Source of the DNA: an uncultured Dialister sp.
GTDB lineage: Bacteria; Bacillota; Negativicutes; Veillonellales; Dialisteraceae
Length of the DNA: 36,613 nucleotides
Assembly: GCA_934193095.1 (NCBI GenBank)
Contig: CAKPUX010000018.1
Location: 1 to 36,613, forward strand
Direction: 5' to 3'
In this document: in pieces, positions 1 to 8,318 of the stretch
Position numbering within the stretch: position 1 is the stretch's first letter
Layout: each line of letters starts with the position of its first letter
Translations under genes and position numbers: made by a program
Notes under the pieces: model-generated
What the model saw: only the letters and a program-made list of their open reading frames with translations
Databases searched by the model: none
Told to the model about the DNA's origin: nothing

Positions 1-1271
1 ATCTCATCTACATGGACGAGCATCGGCTTGTAGTCGAAGCAGGCTTTGATTTCTTCTTCGTTCAGATACTTTCTGACATCTTCATCCTTGCAAAGATTTT
101 CATAGAAATCTTCGCCCTGCAGCCAGCGTTTCATCGCATTTCTCTGTACCCAGCGATAGGCGGTGTCGCGGTAAGCGCCTTTCGCTACGAGAGCGAGGAG
201 GACGCGCGGGCTGTAGATGAGGCCGCCGGTGAGGTTCAGATCAGCGAGCATCTTGTCCGGATAGACGAGGAGCTTGTCGATGAGGTCGGTGGTCTGTGCG
301 AGGATGTAGTCCAGAGCGATGGTCGCATCCGGGAACATGACGCGTTCGACGGAGGAGTGGGAAATATCTCTTTCATGCCAGAGCGGGATGTCTTCGAAGG
401 CCGGGAGGCTGTAGCCCTGGATGAGGCGTGCCATGCCGCAGATTCTTTCAGACTTGACCGGATTTCTCTTATGCGGCATCGCAGAGGAGCCCTTCTGCTT
501 CGGGCTGAAATATTCTTCCGCTTCTCTCACTTCGGTCCTCTGCAGGTGGCGGACTTCCAGAGCCATCTGGGCAAGGGTGCCGGCGATGACGCCTAAGGTC
601 GTGATGTATTCGGCATGGTGGTCACGCTGTACGACCTGAGTCGCTACAACTTCTTTGGCAAGACCCATCTTCTTGCAGACGTATTCTTCGACGAATGGAT
701 CGATGTCTGCATAGGTGCCTACCGCGCCGGACAGCTTGCCGACCGCCATTTCTTCTGCGGCTCTCTTCATGCGGTCAATGTTTCTGAGCGTCTCGGAGTA
801 CCAAAGGAGCAGCTTCAGACCGAAGGTGGTCGGTTCTGCATGGACACCGTGGGTGCGGCCGATGGTCGGGGTGTACTTGAATTCGACCGCTCTTCTCTTC
901 AGGACTTCTGCCAGTTTTTCCAGATCTTCGAGAAGGACAGCGGAGGCCTGTTTGATCTGTACATTGAGACCGGTGTCCTTCACGTCGGTGGAGGTAAGGC
1001 CCATGTGGATGTACTTGGCATCATCGCCTACGTATTCCCCGACATTGGTGAGGAAAGCGATGATGTCGTGATTGATTTCACGATCGATCTCATGGATGCG
1101 GTCGACATCAAAGTCTGCTTTCGCTTTGATCACTTCGACAGCTTCCTTCGGAATGCGGCCCAGCTCAGCATTTGCTTCGCAGGCTGCGATTTCTACATCA
1201 AGCATTGTCTGCCATTCATTTCTTTCGTTCCAGATCTTTTCCATGACTGGACGTGTGTACCTCGGTATCAT
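1..1271 (-). CDS. purB: Adenylosuccinate lyase (3' end outside window)
   Basis: Cytosolic purine-synthesis enzyme. It cleaves SAICAR to AICAR and adenylosuccinate to AMP, releasing fumarate. Reading the minus strand from ATG at 1271 gives MIPRYTRPVMEKIWNE, then HMGLTSTDVKDT, the TIGRTHGVHAEPTTFG substrate loop and the fumarase/aspartase signature GSSAMPHKRNP near 450-495. These fit PurB of the short bacterial type. About 423 codons lie in the window and the C-terminus runs off the left edge, so the stop is unseen. The start overlaps the stop of the upstream FAD-dehydrogenase gene by one base (TGATG), which suggests translational coupling. I see no separate promoter, so it is probably the second gene of a two-gene transcript. 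Function is secure from motifs; only the missing end is uncertain. Confidence 0.95.
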   Translation of the reverse strand, partial: MIPRYTRPVMEKIWNERNEWQTMLDVEIAACEANAELGRIPKEAVEVIKAKADFDVDRIHEIDREINHDIIAFLTNVGEYVGDDAKYIHMGLTSTDVKDTGLNVQIKQASAVLLEDLEKLAEVLKRRAVEFKYTPTIGRTHGVHAEPTTFGLKLLLWYSETLRNIDRMKRAAEEMAVGKLSGAVGTYADIDPFVEEYVCKKMGLAKEVVATQVVQRDHHAEYITTLGVIAGTLAQMALEVRHLQRTEVREAEEYFSPKQKGSSAMPHKRNPVKSERICGMARLIQGYSLPAFEDIPLWHERDISHSSVERVMFPDATIALDYILAQTTDLIDKLLVYPDKMLADLNLTGGLIYSPRVLLALVAKGAYRDTAYRWVQRNAMKRWLQGEDFYENLCKDEDVRKYLNEEEIKACFDYKPMLVHVDE

Positions 1272-2665
1272 CAGAGTTCTCCCTTCGGTTGACCAATGCG
1301 GGCGCAGATCTCGCGCCCGACGACTACGCCGGCGGCGGAGGCCTGTGCAAGGCCCCTGGTGATGCCGGCTCCATCACCAATAGCGAAGAAATTGGGAATC
1401 TTCGTCTCCAGCTGGGAAGACAGTGCGATGCGGGAGGAGTAGAACTTCACTTCCACCCCATAGAGAAGGGTGTGACGCGAGTTCGCGCCCGGGCATGCTT
1501 CATCCAGCGCTTCAAACATCTCCATAATATCCTTTAAGAAGCGATATGGCAAGACCAAAGATAAATCTCCTGGCGTTGCCGAGGGCATGGTGGGGTTGAT
1601 CAGCCCTCTTCGTATGCGCTCTGCCGTCGAGCGGCGGCCGTCGCGCAGGTCGCCAAGACGCTGCACGATGGGCCCACCGCCCAGCATGTTTGCCAGTGTC
1701 GCGATGTATTTCCCATACTCGATCGGTTCGTGGAACGGCTCAGTGAACTGCTTCGAGACCAGAATGGCGAAATTGGTATTCTCACTCTTTTTGTGTGCAT
1801 ACGAATGTCCATTCACCGTCATGAGCCCGTTGTTGTTCTCCGTCACGACGAAGCCATACGGATTCATGCAGAACGTGCGTACACGGTCATCGAAGGATTT
1901 GGAGAAATACACCAGTTTCGACTCATAGCAGATGTTCGTGATCGGCTCGAAGACTTCGGCCGGCGACTCCACGCGGACGCCGATGTCGACCGCATTCGAC
2001 TCGGTCTGAAGGCCGATCCGCTTCGCTTCTCCGGTAAACCACTCCGCGCCGTCACGCCCCGGTGCAGCCACAAGGTACTTTGAGCGGTACGTCTCGCCGC
2101 CTGCAATGACGCCCTGTATCACGCCATCGCTCACGAGGATCGTATCCACCGGACACTTTGATTTCACCGTCACATTGGCCGGCAAGCTGTCACGCATGCG
2201 GGAGAGGATCTCTCCATTCACATCCGTCCCCAGATGGCGGATGCGCGCTGGGATGAAGGACAAGTCTGCGGCTGCCGCCCGCCGCTTCAATTCGTGCAGC
2301 TCCTCCTTGTACTCATCCCCGTAGACCTTGCGATCGGCCCCACCGTAGCGGCAGTACACGCCGTCCACATAGGAGATCAGACGGGCAAGCTCCCCTTGAT
2401 TCATATAATCATCCAGATTTCCGCCATAGTCCGTCGTAAGCGTCAGCTTCCCGTCAGAGAAGGCCCCCGCGCCGCCCCAGCCGGATACGATATTCGCATA
2501 GCGGTCGGCCGCCTTCGCCTGCCTGTTCTTATTGAGCGCGATGCGCTCACGAATATCCAGCCCCTTCTCCAGGATCAGGATGGACATCCCGGTATCAGCC
2601 AGCTCGAGCGCCGTGAATATCCCCGCCGGACCGGCACCGATGATAATGAGATCATAATTTTTCAT
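1271..2665 (-). CDS. FAD-dependent dehydrogenase, COG2509 type
   Basis: About 464 residues. The N-terminus MKNYDLIIIGAGPAGIFTAL is a Rossmann FAD-binding fold (GxGPAG) followed by the acidic end of strand 2 (LILEKG). GWGGAGAFSDGKL near residue 66 and the C-terminal FFAIGDGAGITRGL second FAD contact are typical of the uncharacterised FAD-dependent dehydrogenase family COG2509. Substrate and physiological role of that family are unknown to me. I chose ATG 2665 over ATG 2671 because GAGG sits 7 bases upstream of 2665 and only 2 bases from 2671. The stop overlaps the purB start (TGATG), so the two are likely co-transcribed and coupled. Whether the enzyme is tied to purine metabolism is not known; the overlap is the only hint. 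Confidence 0.85.
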   Translation of the reverse strand: MKNYDLIIIGAGPAGIFTALELADTGMSILILEKGLDIRERIALNKNRQAKAADRYANIVSGWGGAGAFSDGKLTLTTDYGGNLDDYMNQGELARLISYVDGVYCRYGGADRKVYGDEYKEELHELKRRAAAADLSFIPARIRHLGTDVNGEILSRMRDSLPANVTVKSKCPVDTILVSDGVIQGVIAGGETYRSKYLVAAPGRDGAEWFTGEAKRIGLQTESNAVDIGVRVESPAEVFEPITNICYESKLVYFSKSFDDRVRTFCMNPYGFVVTENNNGLMTVNGHSYAHKKSENTNFAILVSKQFTEPFHEPIEYGKYIATLANMLGGGPIVQRLGDLRDGRRSTAERIRRGLINPTMPSATPGDLSLVLPYRFLKDIMEMFEALDEACPGANSRHTLLYGVEVKFYSSRIALSSQLETKIPNFFAIGDGAGITRGLAQASAAGVVVGREICARIGQPKGEL

Positions 2666-2671
2666 AAGCAT

Positions 2672-3105
2672 GCCTCATTTCGTGTGAGTACAAAAAGGGT
2701 TCAGGGTTAGCCCGTGGGGCGTGCTGACCCATAGATTGGGGCTGAAAGCTTTGCTCGAATGAGGAATGAAGGTGGCGGCTTCGCCGCGAATATATATGTG
2801 GCGATGCCCGAAGGCCGGAGGATAGAAGTCAGATGTCTCGCGTCTGATATCTGATATCTCCTAATCTCCCAGTCTCTTAGTCCCTAGTCCCTAGTCACCA
2901 GTCACTAATTCTTCCCCAAAAGGGCATAAAAAAAGCCCCGCATGGGGGCCAGATACATTTTGCGTATCCCTTGTCTTATTTTACGCAAAAGAAGAGCGCA
3001 TGTCAAACAAATGGAAATGGCGAGCGACTAGTGACTGGAAAGCTGGGATCCTGGAGCAGCCGCCGCTCCCATTGAAGCTGTCAGCTCTGTTTCGACTTTC
3101 AGTCA
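2672..3105. repeat. Intergenic repeat block upstream of the TetR gene
   Basis: No gene is supported here. In order it holds a GGTTCAGGGTTAGCCCGTGG unit (about 2698-2717), seen again near 4950-4975 (inverted), 18126-18155 (inverted), 23345 and 25374; the GGCGGCTTCGCCGC hairpin near 2780; a 'gcgatgcccgaag' unit; and a degenerate 7-8-base array (tagtccc / tagtcac / cagtcac) at about 2873-2910. All are members of families spread over the window. Confidence 0.7.
2928..2949 (-). terminator. Hairpin with T-run on the minus strand
   Basis: GCCCC-GCAT-GGGGGC is preceded on the plus strand by seven A, so it reads as hairpin plus T-run for minus-strand transcription. No minus-strand gene lies immediately upstream, so it may be a relic or may shield the downstream operon from antisense transcription starting near the TetR gene. 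Confidence 0.4.
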
Positions 3106-3134
3106 TTGCACCCCCTCTTGATTTCCTGTATACT
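3106..3134 (+). promoter_or_regulatory. Promoter of the TetR gene
   Basis: TTGCAC (3106-3111), a 17-base spacer and TATACT (3129-3134). The ribosome site TAAAGGAGG follows at about 3155-3163, five bases before ATG 3168. The AT-rich dyad-like stretch TATACTATACGTAATATA over the -10 could be an autoregulatory operator, which is an inference. Confidence 0.65.
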
Positions 3135-3167
3135 ATACGTAATATAAAATCATCTAAAGGAGGACTC

Positions 3168-3773
3168 ATGGCACTCACAAAGAAAGCGGAACGGACAAAA
3201 GCAAAGCTTCTCGAATCCGCCAAGCGCCTGATCAGCGCGCACGGCTTCGATCATGTATCGGTGGAAGACATCACGAAGGACTCCGGCGTCGCCAAAGGCA
3301 CCTTCTATCACTACTTCGAATGCAAGGAAGACGTTGTCCGCGAACTCTCCCGCAACACAGCCATGGCGACCATCGAGCGCGCCATCGCTCATGAAGGGGA
3401 CGCGATCGAGCGCTGCTGCTTCTATTTCAGCGAAATCTACAAGGACTGCATGTGGAGCGGCGTCCGTCTCGTCCGTCAGTGGCTTCGTGACAGCGTGGAA
3501 AACAAGCACGCGCATCCCGAGCAGAATACAGAAGCTCTCTACGATCTCTATCTCGCCCTCGAGAAGATCCTCTCCGCCCATCAGGGCGAAGGCAAAGGGG
3601 AGCTTCGCAGCGATGTCCCCAAGACCATCCTCTGCCGCATCCTGGTCAGCCACTTCATCGGCGTCATCACGCTCTGGTGCATGCTGAATGCCTCCTTCGA
3701 CCTTGCCAATGATTCAGAAAATTACATGAGAATCGACATCGAAAATCTCCTCGGACCGTATGTGGAGAAGTGA
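3168..3773 (+). CDS. TetR/AcrR-family transcriptional regulator
   Basis: 201 residues, the usual length for the family. Residues 8-57 form the TetR DNA-binding domain (AKLLESAKRLISAHGFDHVSV, then EDITKDSGVAKGTFYHYFECKED), including the typical GTFYHYF recognition helix. The remaining 140 residues are the helical ligand-binding and dimer part, which predicts no ligand. ATG 3168 has an AAAGGAGG ribosome site and a good promoter; an upstream in-frame ATG at 3000 lies before the promoter and was rejected. No transporter or enzyme partner is adjacent; the next gene is a peptidase 406 bases away, so the target is unclear. The stop codon TGA is the first base triplet of a 7-base repeat array. It most likely represses its own promoter. 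Confidence 0.9.
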   Translation: MALTKKAERTKAKLLESAKRLISAHGFDHVSVEDITKDSGVAKGTFYHYFECKEDVVRELSRNTAMATIERAIAHEGDAIERCCFYFSEIYKDCMWSGVRLVRQWLRDSVENKHAHPEQNTEALYDLYLALEKILSAHQGEGKGELRSDVPKTILCRILVSHFIGVITLWCMLNASFDLANDSENYMRIDIENLLGPYVEK

Positions 3774-4150
3774 CTGGGTGACTGGTGACTAGCGACTAGT
3801 GACTGGTGGCTGGTGGCTAGGGACTAGGGATTAGAAGCAAGCGGTGATCGAAATAGCGCAATTGGCACGCTGACCGTTCTGCAAGGAGGATCTCTCGAGT
3901 GCTCTTCCAATGACGACAGCGCGAAGCGCTATCAAAATTCTGCGGCGCTTCATTATTTTTTTTGCGCCGCACCACCATTTCGCATTTCTCATTTCTAATT
4001 TCTCATTCAACCGAATCTTTCATCCGCAATCAAAGGGGCGGCACGCCCCATGTGTTTTCCCTATAGCGCCGCGAGGCTTTGCGATGTATGATACAGATGT
4101 ATCCATGCAAAGCTCACGGCGTTTTCCTATGGTCTTGCGCCATGCCATCA
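3771..4150. repeat. Stop-anchored 7-base array and dispersed repeats
   Basis: The array begins on the TetR stop codon (TGACTGGG TGACTGG TGACTAG CGACTAG TGACTGG ...) and runs to about 3835. Next come 'gcgaagcgctatcaaaattc' with GCGGCGCTTCATTATTTTTT, and a 'cgcatttctcatttctaat' run (3978-4010), both also found near 4850-4917 and 17755-17845. A GGGGCGGCACGCCCC palindrome lies near 4035. No gene is visible; a weak -35-like TTGCGC sits at 4135. Confidence 0.7.
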
Positions 4151-4179
4151 TTTTTTATTTTACTAGGAGGTCTCTCATC

Positions 4180-4791
4180 ATGACACCATATACAGAAGGT
4201 TTTTCTGCTGAGCCCATTCCGGACGCCATTTTTGAGATCATGAAAGGCAAATCATTCAAGACAGACTGCACCATCCCCAGAGAAGAGCTCTCCTATCTCC
4301 GCATCCGCTATGTGGACCTCCAAGGAAAAACGCAGGACGGCGAAATGGTGGTCAACCGCCGCATCGCAGAAACCGTCCTTTCCATCTTCCAAGAGCTCTA
4401 CGCCGCCAAATATCCCATCGAGAAGATCCGCCTCGTGGACCACTACGATGCCGATGATGAACGCTCGACGGCAGACAACAACAGCTCCTCCTTCAATTTC
4501 CGCTTCATCTCCCACACGACCAAGATCTCCAAGCATGGCATGGGCGCGGCGATCGATATCAATCCGCTCTACAACCCCTATGTCAAAATGGTGGACGGCG
4601 CGCTCTCCATCGAGCCAGCCGCCGGAGCCCCCTATGTAGACCGCAGCCGTGACTTCCCTATGAAGATCGACGAGTCGGACCTCGCTTTCCAGATCTTCAC
4701 CAAGTACGGCTTCGAATGGGGCGGCAGCTGGGACGGCCGCAAAGACTACCAGCACTTTGAAATCCCGGATGATGTGATCAAGAGCTGGTAA
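4180..4791 (+). CDS. M15-family D-Ala-D-Ala carboxypeptidase-like peptidase
   Basis: 203 residues. The zinc motifs of the M15C (VanY/endolysin-type) peptidases are present: SKHGMGAAID at 117-126, giving zinc ligands H119 and D126, and DYQHFE near 189-194, giving H192. FRFISHTTKISKH is the usual lead-in. Members trim peptidoglycan stem peptides, as D,D-carboxypeptidases or L-Ala-D-Glu peptidases. No signal peptide or membrane segment is visible from the chosen start, which is odd for a wall enzyme and leaves location open. ATG 4180 is supported by AGGAGG 9 bases upstream; a much earlier in-frame ATG at 3910 would read through repeat DNA. The stop TAA is fused to a TGACTGG-type repeat array. 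Confidence 0.85.
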   Translation: MTPYTEGFSAEPIPDAIFEIMKGKSFKTDCTIPREELSYLRIRYVDLQGKTQDGEMVVNRRIAETVLSIFQELYAAKYPIEKIRLVDHYDADDERSTADNNSSSFNFRFISHTTKISKHGMGAAIDINPLYNPYVKMVDGALSIEPAAGAPYVDRSRDFPMKIDESDLAFQIFTKYGFEWGGSWDGRKDYQHFEIPDDVIKSW

Positions 4792-4980
4792 CTAGTGACT
4801 GGTGACTGGTGACTAAATGCCACCTTCGGGCATCGCCATTATTTTTACTCGCGGCGCTTCTATATTTTTATGCGCCGCACCACCATTTCGCATTTCTCAT
4901 TTCTAATTTCTCATTCAATCGAATCTTTCAAACGTAATCAAAGGGCGCCCCCGCCCCACGGGCTAACCCTCAACCCCCTC
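4789..4980. repeat. Stop-anchored array and dispersed repeats
   Basis: TAACTAG TGACTGG TGACTGG TGACTA begins at the M15 stop codon. It is followed by a 'ccaccttcgggcatcgcc' unit, a GCGGCGCTTCTATA unit, a 'cgcatttctcatttctaat' run and an inverted copy of the GGGTTAGCCCGTGGGGCG unit (about 4950-4975). The next gene starts at 4991. Confidence 0.65.
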
Positions 4981-4990
4981 GGAGCATTCT

Positions 4991-6382
4991 ATGTCTAAGA
5001 AAAACATTCCCGTCAAACCAAACGAAACATACACCCTCACCATCCGCGACCTTGGCATCCACGGCGAAGGCATCGGAGCTGTCGATGACTTCACTGTCTT
5101 CGTCCCCGGCGCTCTCCCCGGCGAGACCATACAGGCCATGATCTTGACCGCGAAGAAATCCTACGCCACAGGGCGGCTCATCTCCATCGAGACCCCCTCC
5201 GCGCATCGCACCATGCCCGCCTGCCCGGTCTACCACGCCTGCGGCGGCTGTCAGATCTCCCACCTCACCTATGAAGGCCAGCTTGCCGTGAAAGAGCGGC
5301 GCGTGAAAGACGTGATGGTGCGCATCGGCGGCTGCGAAGAGAGCCTTGTCCGCCCCATTGCCGGCGCCTCCCGCCCATGGAACTACCGCAATAAAATGGC
5401 CGTCCCCGTCAGTCAGGTGACGAGCGGCCCTGTCATGGGCTACTACCGGCAGGGCAGCCATCAGGTCATCCCGATCGCGAGCTGCGCCATTCAGGAAGAA
5501 GAGAACAACCGTCTGCTGCGCTTTGCACAGGGCTTCCTGGCACGCCATCAGCTCACCGGCTACAACGAAAAAACAGGCCGCGGCAGCGTCCGTCACATCA
5601 TGGGACGCGTCGGCGATCACGGCGAAGTCATGGCCGTCATCGTGACCGCTACGGAGAAACTCCCGCTCGCCGACCTCTGGATTTCTGAAATGAGAAAACT
5701 TCTCCCCGAAGTCGTCTCCATCTATCACAATGTCCAAAACCACAAAGGCAATGCCATCCTCGGGAAAGAAATCCATCATCTCTGGGGCAAAAAGACCCTG
5801 ACCTCTTCCCTTTGCGGCATCGCCTTCGAAGTCTCCCCCTTCTCCTTCTTTCAGGTGCACAAACCGCAGGCCGAGCTCCTCTATGAAAAAGCCCTCGCCT
5901 ATGCCGACCTCCACGGCGGAGAGACCGTGATCGACGCCTACTGCGGGACGGGCACCATTTCCCTCTGCCTCGCCAAAAAGGCCGGCCGCGTCATCGGCAT
6001 CGAGATTGTGAAGGAAGCCATCGAAGATGCGAAGAAAAATGCCGCCTTCAATCACATCGAAAACGCAGAATTCTACGCCGCTGATGCCGGAGAATTCATG
6101 CCAAAGCTCTACCGAGAAGGCCTTCGCCCCGACGTCATCGTCATGGACCCCGTCCGCGCCGGATGCAGCGAGGCCGTCCTATCCGCTGCGGCCGGCATGC
6201 AGCCCTCACGCATCGTCTACGTCTCCTGCAACGTGGCGACCTTCGCCCGCGACGCGAAGATCCTCGCCGGACTTGGCTACACCGTGAAGGAAGTCACCCC
6301 TGTCGACATGTTCCCGCAGACCATGCATGTGGAGACGGTGGCTCTGCTGACAAGAAACGAAAATATGATTCCATCGATATAA
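4991..6382 (+). CDS. rlmD: 23S rRNA (uracil-5-)-methyltransferase, RlmD/TrmA family
   Basis: 463 residues. An N-terminal TRAM RNA-binding domain (about 10-66, GIHGEGIGAVDDFTVFVPGA) is followed by the iron-sulfur motif CPVYHACGGC (C78, C84, C87; a fourth Cys in IASCAI). The C-terminal SAM-dependent domain carries VDAYCGTGTISL, MDPVRAGC and VYVSCNVATFARD, whose Cys is the catalytic nucleophile. The family makes 5-methyluridine in 23S rRNA (U1939 or U747); Gram-positive members may do both (RlmCD), so the exact site is not certain. ATG 4991 follows a CGGAG ribosome site. It stands alone, just downstream of a repeat-filled gap. All key residues are intact. Confidence 0.9.
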   Translation: MSKKNIPVKPNETYTLTIRDLGIHGEGIGAVDDFTVFVPGALPGETIQAMILTAKKSYATGRLISIETPSAHRTMPACPVYHACGGCQISHLTYEGQLAVKERRVKDVMVRIGGCEESLVRPIAGASRPWNYRNKMAVPVSQVTSGPVMGYYRQGSHQVIPIASCAIQEEENNRLLRFAQGFLARHQLTGYNEKTGRGSVRHIMGRVGDHGEVMAVIVTATEKLPLADLWISEMRKLLPEVVSIYHNVQNHKGNAILGKEIHHLWGKKTLTSSLCGIAFEVSPFSFFQVHKPQAELLYEKALAYADLHGGETVIDAYCGTGTISLCLAKKAGRVIGIEIVKEAIEDAKKNAAFNHIENAEFYAADAGEFMPKLYREGLRPDVIVMDPVRAGCSEAVLSAAAGMQPSRIVYVSCNVATFARDAKILAGLGYTVKEVTPVDMFPQTMHVETVALLTRNENMIPSI

Positions 6383-6440
6383 CTGTTGTAGTAAAGACGT
6401 TTTAATATGGATGAGAAATAACCAGAAGGAGCCCTCTTAT

Positions 6441-7475
6441 TTGAAAAAGAAAAAAGATGAAGTAACCATCCGTTCCAGTGCAGCGGAATACTTAACCTAT
6501 GTTGCCTCTATCGGCGATCAGCAGGGCAGCATAGAGCTGCGCTATGAGGATGAGAATATATGGCTGACGCAGAAGATGATGGCCACATTGTATGATGTTG
6601 GTACCAATACAATCAATTATCATATAAAAAAGATATTCGAGGATAGTGAGCTACAGGAAGAGCCAGTTATTCGAAAATTTCGAATAACTGCTCCTGATGG
6701 AAAAAGTTACAATACAAATCACTATTCCTTGGAGATGATCATTGCCGTAGGCTTTAAAGTCAATTCTGAGCGTGCCGTACAGTTTCGTAAATGGGTAAAT
6801 CAGATTGCCAAGGATTACACCATCAAAGGCTGGGTTATGGATGATGAACGGCTGAAACGTGGAACGTATCTGACAGAGAAGTATTTCGACGAGCAGTTAG
6901 AGCGCATCCGTGAGATCCGTGCCAGCGAAAGAAAGTTTTATCAGAAGATCACTGACCTGTATGCAACAGCCATTGATTATGATAAAAATGCTGCAACGAC
7001 GAGAAGATTTTATGCGACCGTCCAGAATAAGATGCATTACGCAGTGCATGGACATACGGCGGCGGAGCTGATCGTGGAAAGAGCCGATCATACAAAGGAG
7101 CATATGGGACTGACCACCTGGGCAGATGCACCTGATGGAAAGATCAAGAAGAGCGATGTCACTGTTGCGAAAAATTATCTAAGCCAGAATGAAAGGAAGC
7201 AGCTGAATCGTATGGTGACAGCATACCTGGATTTTGCTGAAAACATGACATTGCGGCATATCCCGCTTACGATGCAGGACTGGGGAAAGAGACTTAACAG
7301 CTTCATTGAAATGTTTGATTATGGCATTTTACAGGACGCAGGCAAGGTGTCCGCAGAAATTGCAAAGCTTCATGCTGAGACAGAATTTGAAAAATATCGC
7401 GTGATCCAGGACAGATTATTCATGTCCGACTTTGATAGGTATATGCTGGAGTTGGAAGAAAGCGCAAAGAAATAA
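6441..7475 (+). CDS. RhuM-family protein (COG3943)
   Basis: 344 residues from the TTG at 6441, which has GAAGGAG at a 9-base spacing; the in-frame ATG at 6411 would add 10 residues but has no ribosome site. Diagnostic stretches are EVTIRSSAAEYLTYVAS, IELRYEDENIWLTQKMMA, TNTINYHIKKIFEDSEL and SLEMIIAVGFKVNSERAVQFR; an HTH-like segment with WLTQKMMATLYDVGTNTINYH lies near the N-terminus. The family is named after rhuM of Salmonella SPI-3, is common in genomic islands and near restriction or toxin genes, and has no settled biochemical function. Base composition is visibly more AT-rich than the neighbours, and the gene sits at the start of an accessory patch, so recent transfer is likely. No restriction genes accompany it here. 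Confidence 0.88.
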   Translation: MKKKKDEVTIRSSAAEYLTYVASIGDQQGSIELRYEDENIWLTQKMMATLYDVGTNTINYHIKKIFEDSELQEEPVIRKFRITAPDGKSYNTNHYSLEMIIAVGFKVNSERAVQFRKWVNQIAKDYTIKGWVMDDERLKRGTYLTEKYFDEQLERIREIRASERKFYQKITDLYATAIDYDKNAATTRRFYATVQNKMHYAVHGHTAAELIVERADHTKEHMGLTTWADAPDGKIKKSDVTVAKNYLSQNERKQLNRMVTAYLDFAENMTLRHIPLTMQDWGKRLNSFIEMFDYGILQDAGKVSAEIAKLHAETEFEKYRVIQDRLFMSDFDRYMLELEESAKK

Positions 7476-7478
7476 TGA

Positions 7479-7509
7479 CCGGATTTCAGGTCGAGACGAT
7501 GAAATCCGG
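7479..7509. repeat. 10-bp inverted repeat after the rhuM gene
   Basis: CCGGATTTCA and TGAAATCCGG flank an 11-base loop directly after the stop codon. There is no clear T-run, so it is probably an RNA 3'-end stabiliser or weak terminator for the RhuM-family gene. Confidence 0.5.
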
Positions 7510-7544
7510 CAACTCAATTTCCTGCATGTTTCCTTTTGGCCATT

Positions 7545-7600
7545 AAAAATCCCCCTAAAGCAGTTTGGTGATTGACCTTGTCTGCTTTAGGGGGATTCTA
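7545..7600 (-). terminator. Strong terminator between convergent genes
   Basis: A perfect 16-bp stem, AATCCCCCTAAAGCAG (7548-7563) with CTGCTTTAGGGGGATT (7582-7597), with five A on its left flank. It reads as hairpin plus T-run for the minus-strand HxlR transcript and could also stop the plus-strand RhuM transcript. Confidence 0.8.
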
Positions 7601-7626
7601 TCATTCAGGGTGTTGCTTCGGTTTTT

Positions 7627-7959
7627 TTATTGTTTGGCCTTGTATTCTTCGCCCCAATTCCACATGGCATCCAAAATAGGCTTCAAGCTGTAGCCCAGAT
7701 CAGTGAGTGTGTACTCTACACGGGGCGGTACCTCTGCATAGACCTTACGACTTAACAGCCCGTTTCCCTCCATATCTCGAAGCTGTGCGGTCAGCACCTT
7801 CTGGGACACACTGCCAATGGATTTTTTTAACTCCCCAAAGCGTTTTGTTCCAGGGAGCAGATCTCGAAGGATCAGCACTTTCCACTTGTTGCCGATCAGG
7901 GTTAATGTAGTTTCCACCGGGCAGGCGGGCAAAGGTTTTGCATTCGTTTGTTCACTCAT
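7627..7959 (-). CDS. HxlR-family winged-helix transcriptional regulator
   Basis: 110 residues, typical length. CPVETTLTLIGNKWKVLILRDLL is the HxlR signature (N-terminal Cys-Pro-Val, then the first helices), followed by GTKRFGELKKSIGSVSQKVLTAQLRDME (recognition helix) and the wing VPPRVEYTLTDLGYSL. ATG 7959 has GGAGG 8 bases upstream; a longer in-frame start at 8034 would overlap its own promoter. Many HxlR proteins (YodB, HypR) sense reactive electrophiles or oxidants through the conserved N-terminal Cys, which is present here. It is divergent from the SnoaL-like gene, and similar operator-like sequences lie before both genes and before the PNPOx-like gene. Confidence 0.92.
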   Translation of the reverse strand: MSEQTNAKPLPACPVETTLTLIGNKWKVLILRDLLPGTKRFGELKKSIGSVSQKVLTAQLRDMEGNGLLSRKVYAEVPPRVEYTLTDLGYSLKPILDAMWNWGEEYKAKQ

Positions 7960-7988
7960 TAGGAATACCTCCGACAATGGTTTCCGTT

Positions 7989-8034
7989 GGTAAGTTACAC
8001 TAAAACCATACCATACCTCCTGTTGTGCGGTCAA
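7989..8034 (-). promoter_or_regulatory. HxlR promoter with GGTAAGTTAC operator-like site
   Basis: On the minus strand TTGACC (8029-8034), an 18-base spacer and TATGGT (8005-8010). GGTAAGTTACAC (plus strand 7989-8000) lies just downstream of the -10 and resembles the GGTAAC sites at 8122, 8147 and 9152, which suggests autoregulation. Confidence 0.5.
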
Positions 8035-8121
8035 GTATAGTGTCCTGTATGCCTATCGCAAAAAATTTTTGAATTTACAAAATCACTGAAAAGCCTTGTA
8101 ATTACACAATCGTTTCCTTTT

Positions 8122-8184
8122 GGTAACTGTACAATAGTTTCTGAAAGGTAACTACAGTACAATATTGTGCTTACTTTACAATAG
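8122..8184 (+). promoter_or_regulatory. Repeated operator-like sites before the SnoaL-like gene
   Basis: GGTAACTGTACAATAG (8122-8137) and GGTAACTACAGTACAATA (8147-8164) are direct repeats, and ACAATATTGT (8159-8168) is a perfect palindrome. TACAAT -10-like hexamers occur at 8129, 8158 and 8177 without good -35 boxes. A related stretch precedes the gene at 9251. Binding by the divergent HxlR protein is an inference. Confidence 0.5.
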
Positions 8185-8318
8185 AAACAAGGCTGTGTAT
8201 CCTACAGACAAGAGCTAAGAAGAACGGCCGATCCAAGGCTCAAAGTAAGTTCCAAAGGAGAAATCATCCATGAACATGATTTGGCAACAGCCACGCAGAT
8301 AGGAAGGAGAAATCTAAA

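Noticed and set aside
3910..4179. 90-codon in-frame N-terminal extension of the M15 peptidase
   Set aside because: It would translate dispersed repeats; AGGAGG correctly spaced before ATG 4180 marks the real start.
4970..6055. 361-codon open frame on the minus strand
   Set aside because: Antisense to rlmD, with no ribosome site and no recognisable motifs.
6411..7475. RhuM gene as part of a restriction or defence island
   Set aside because: No methylase, endonuclease or other defence gene lies beside it, so only the family link remains.
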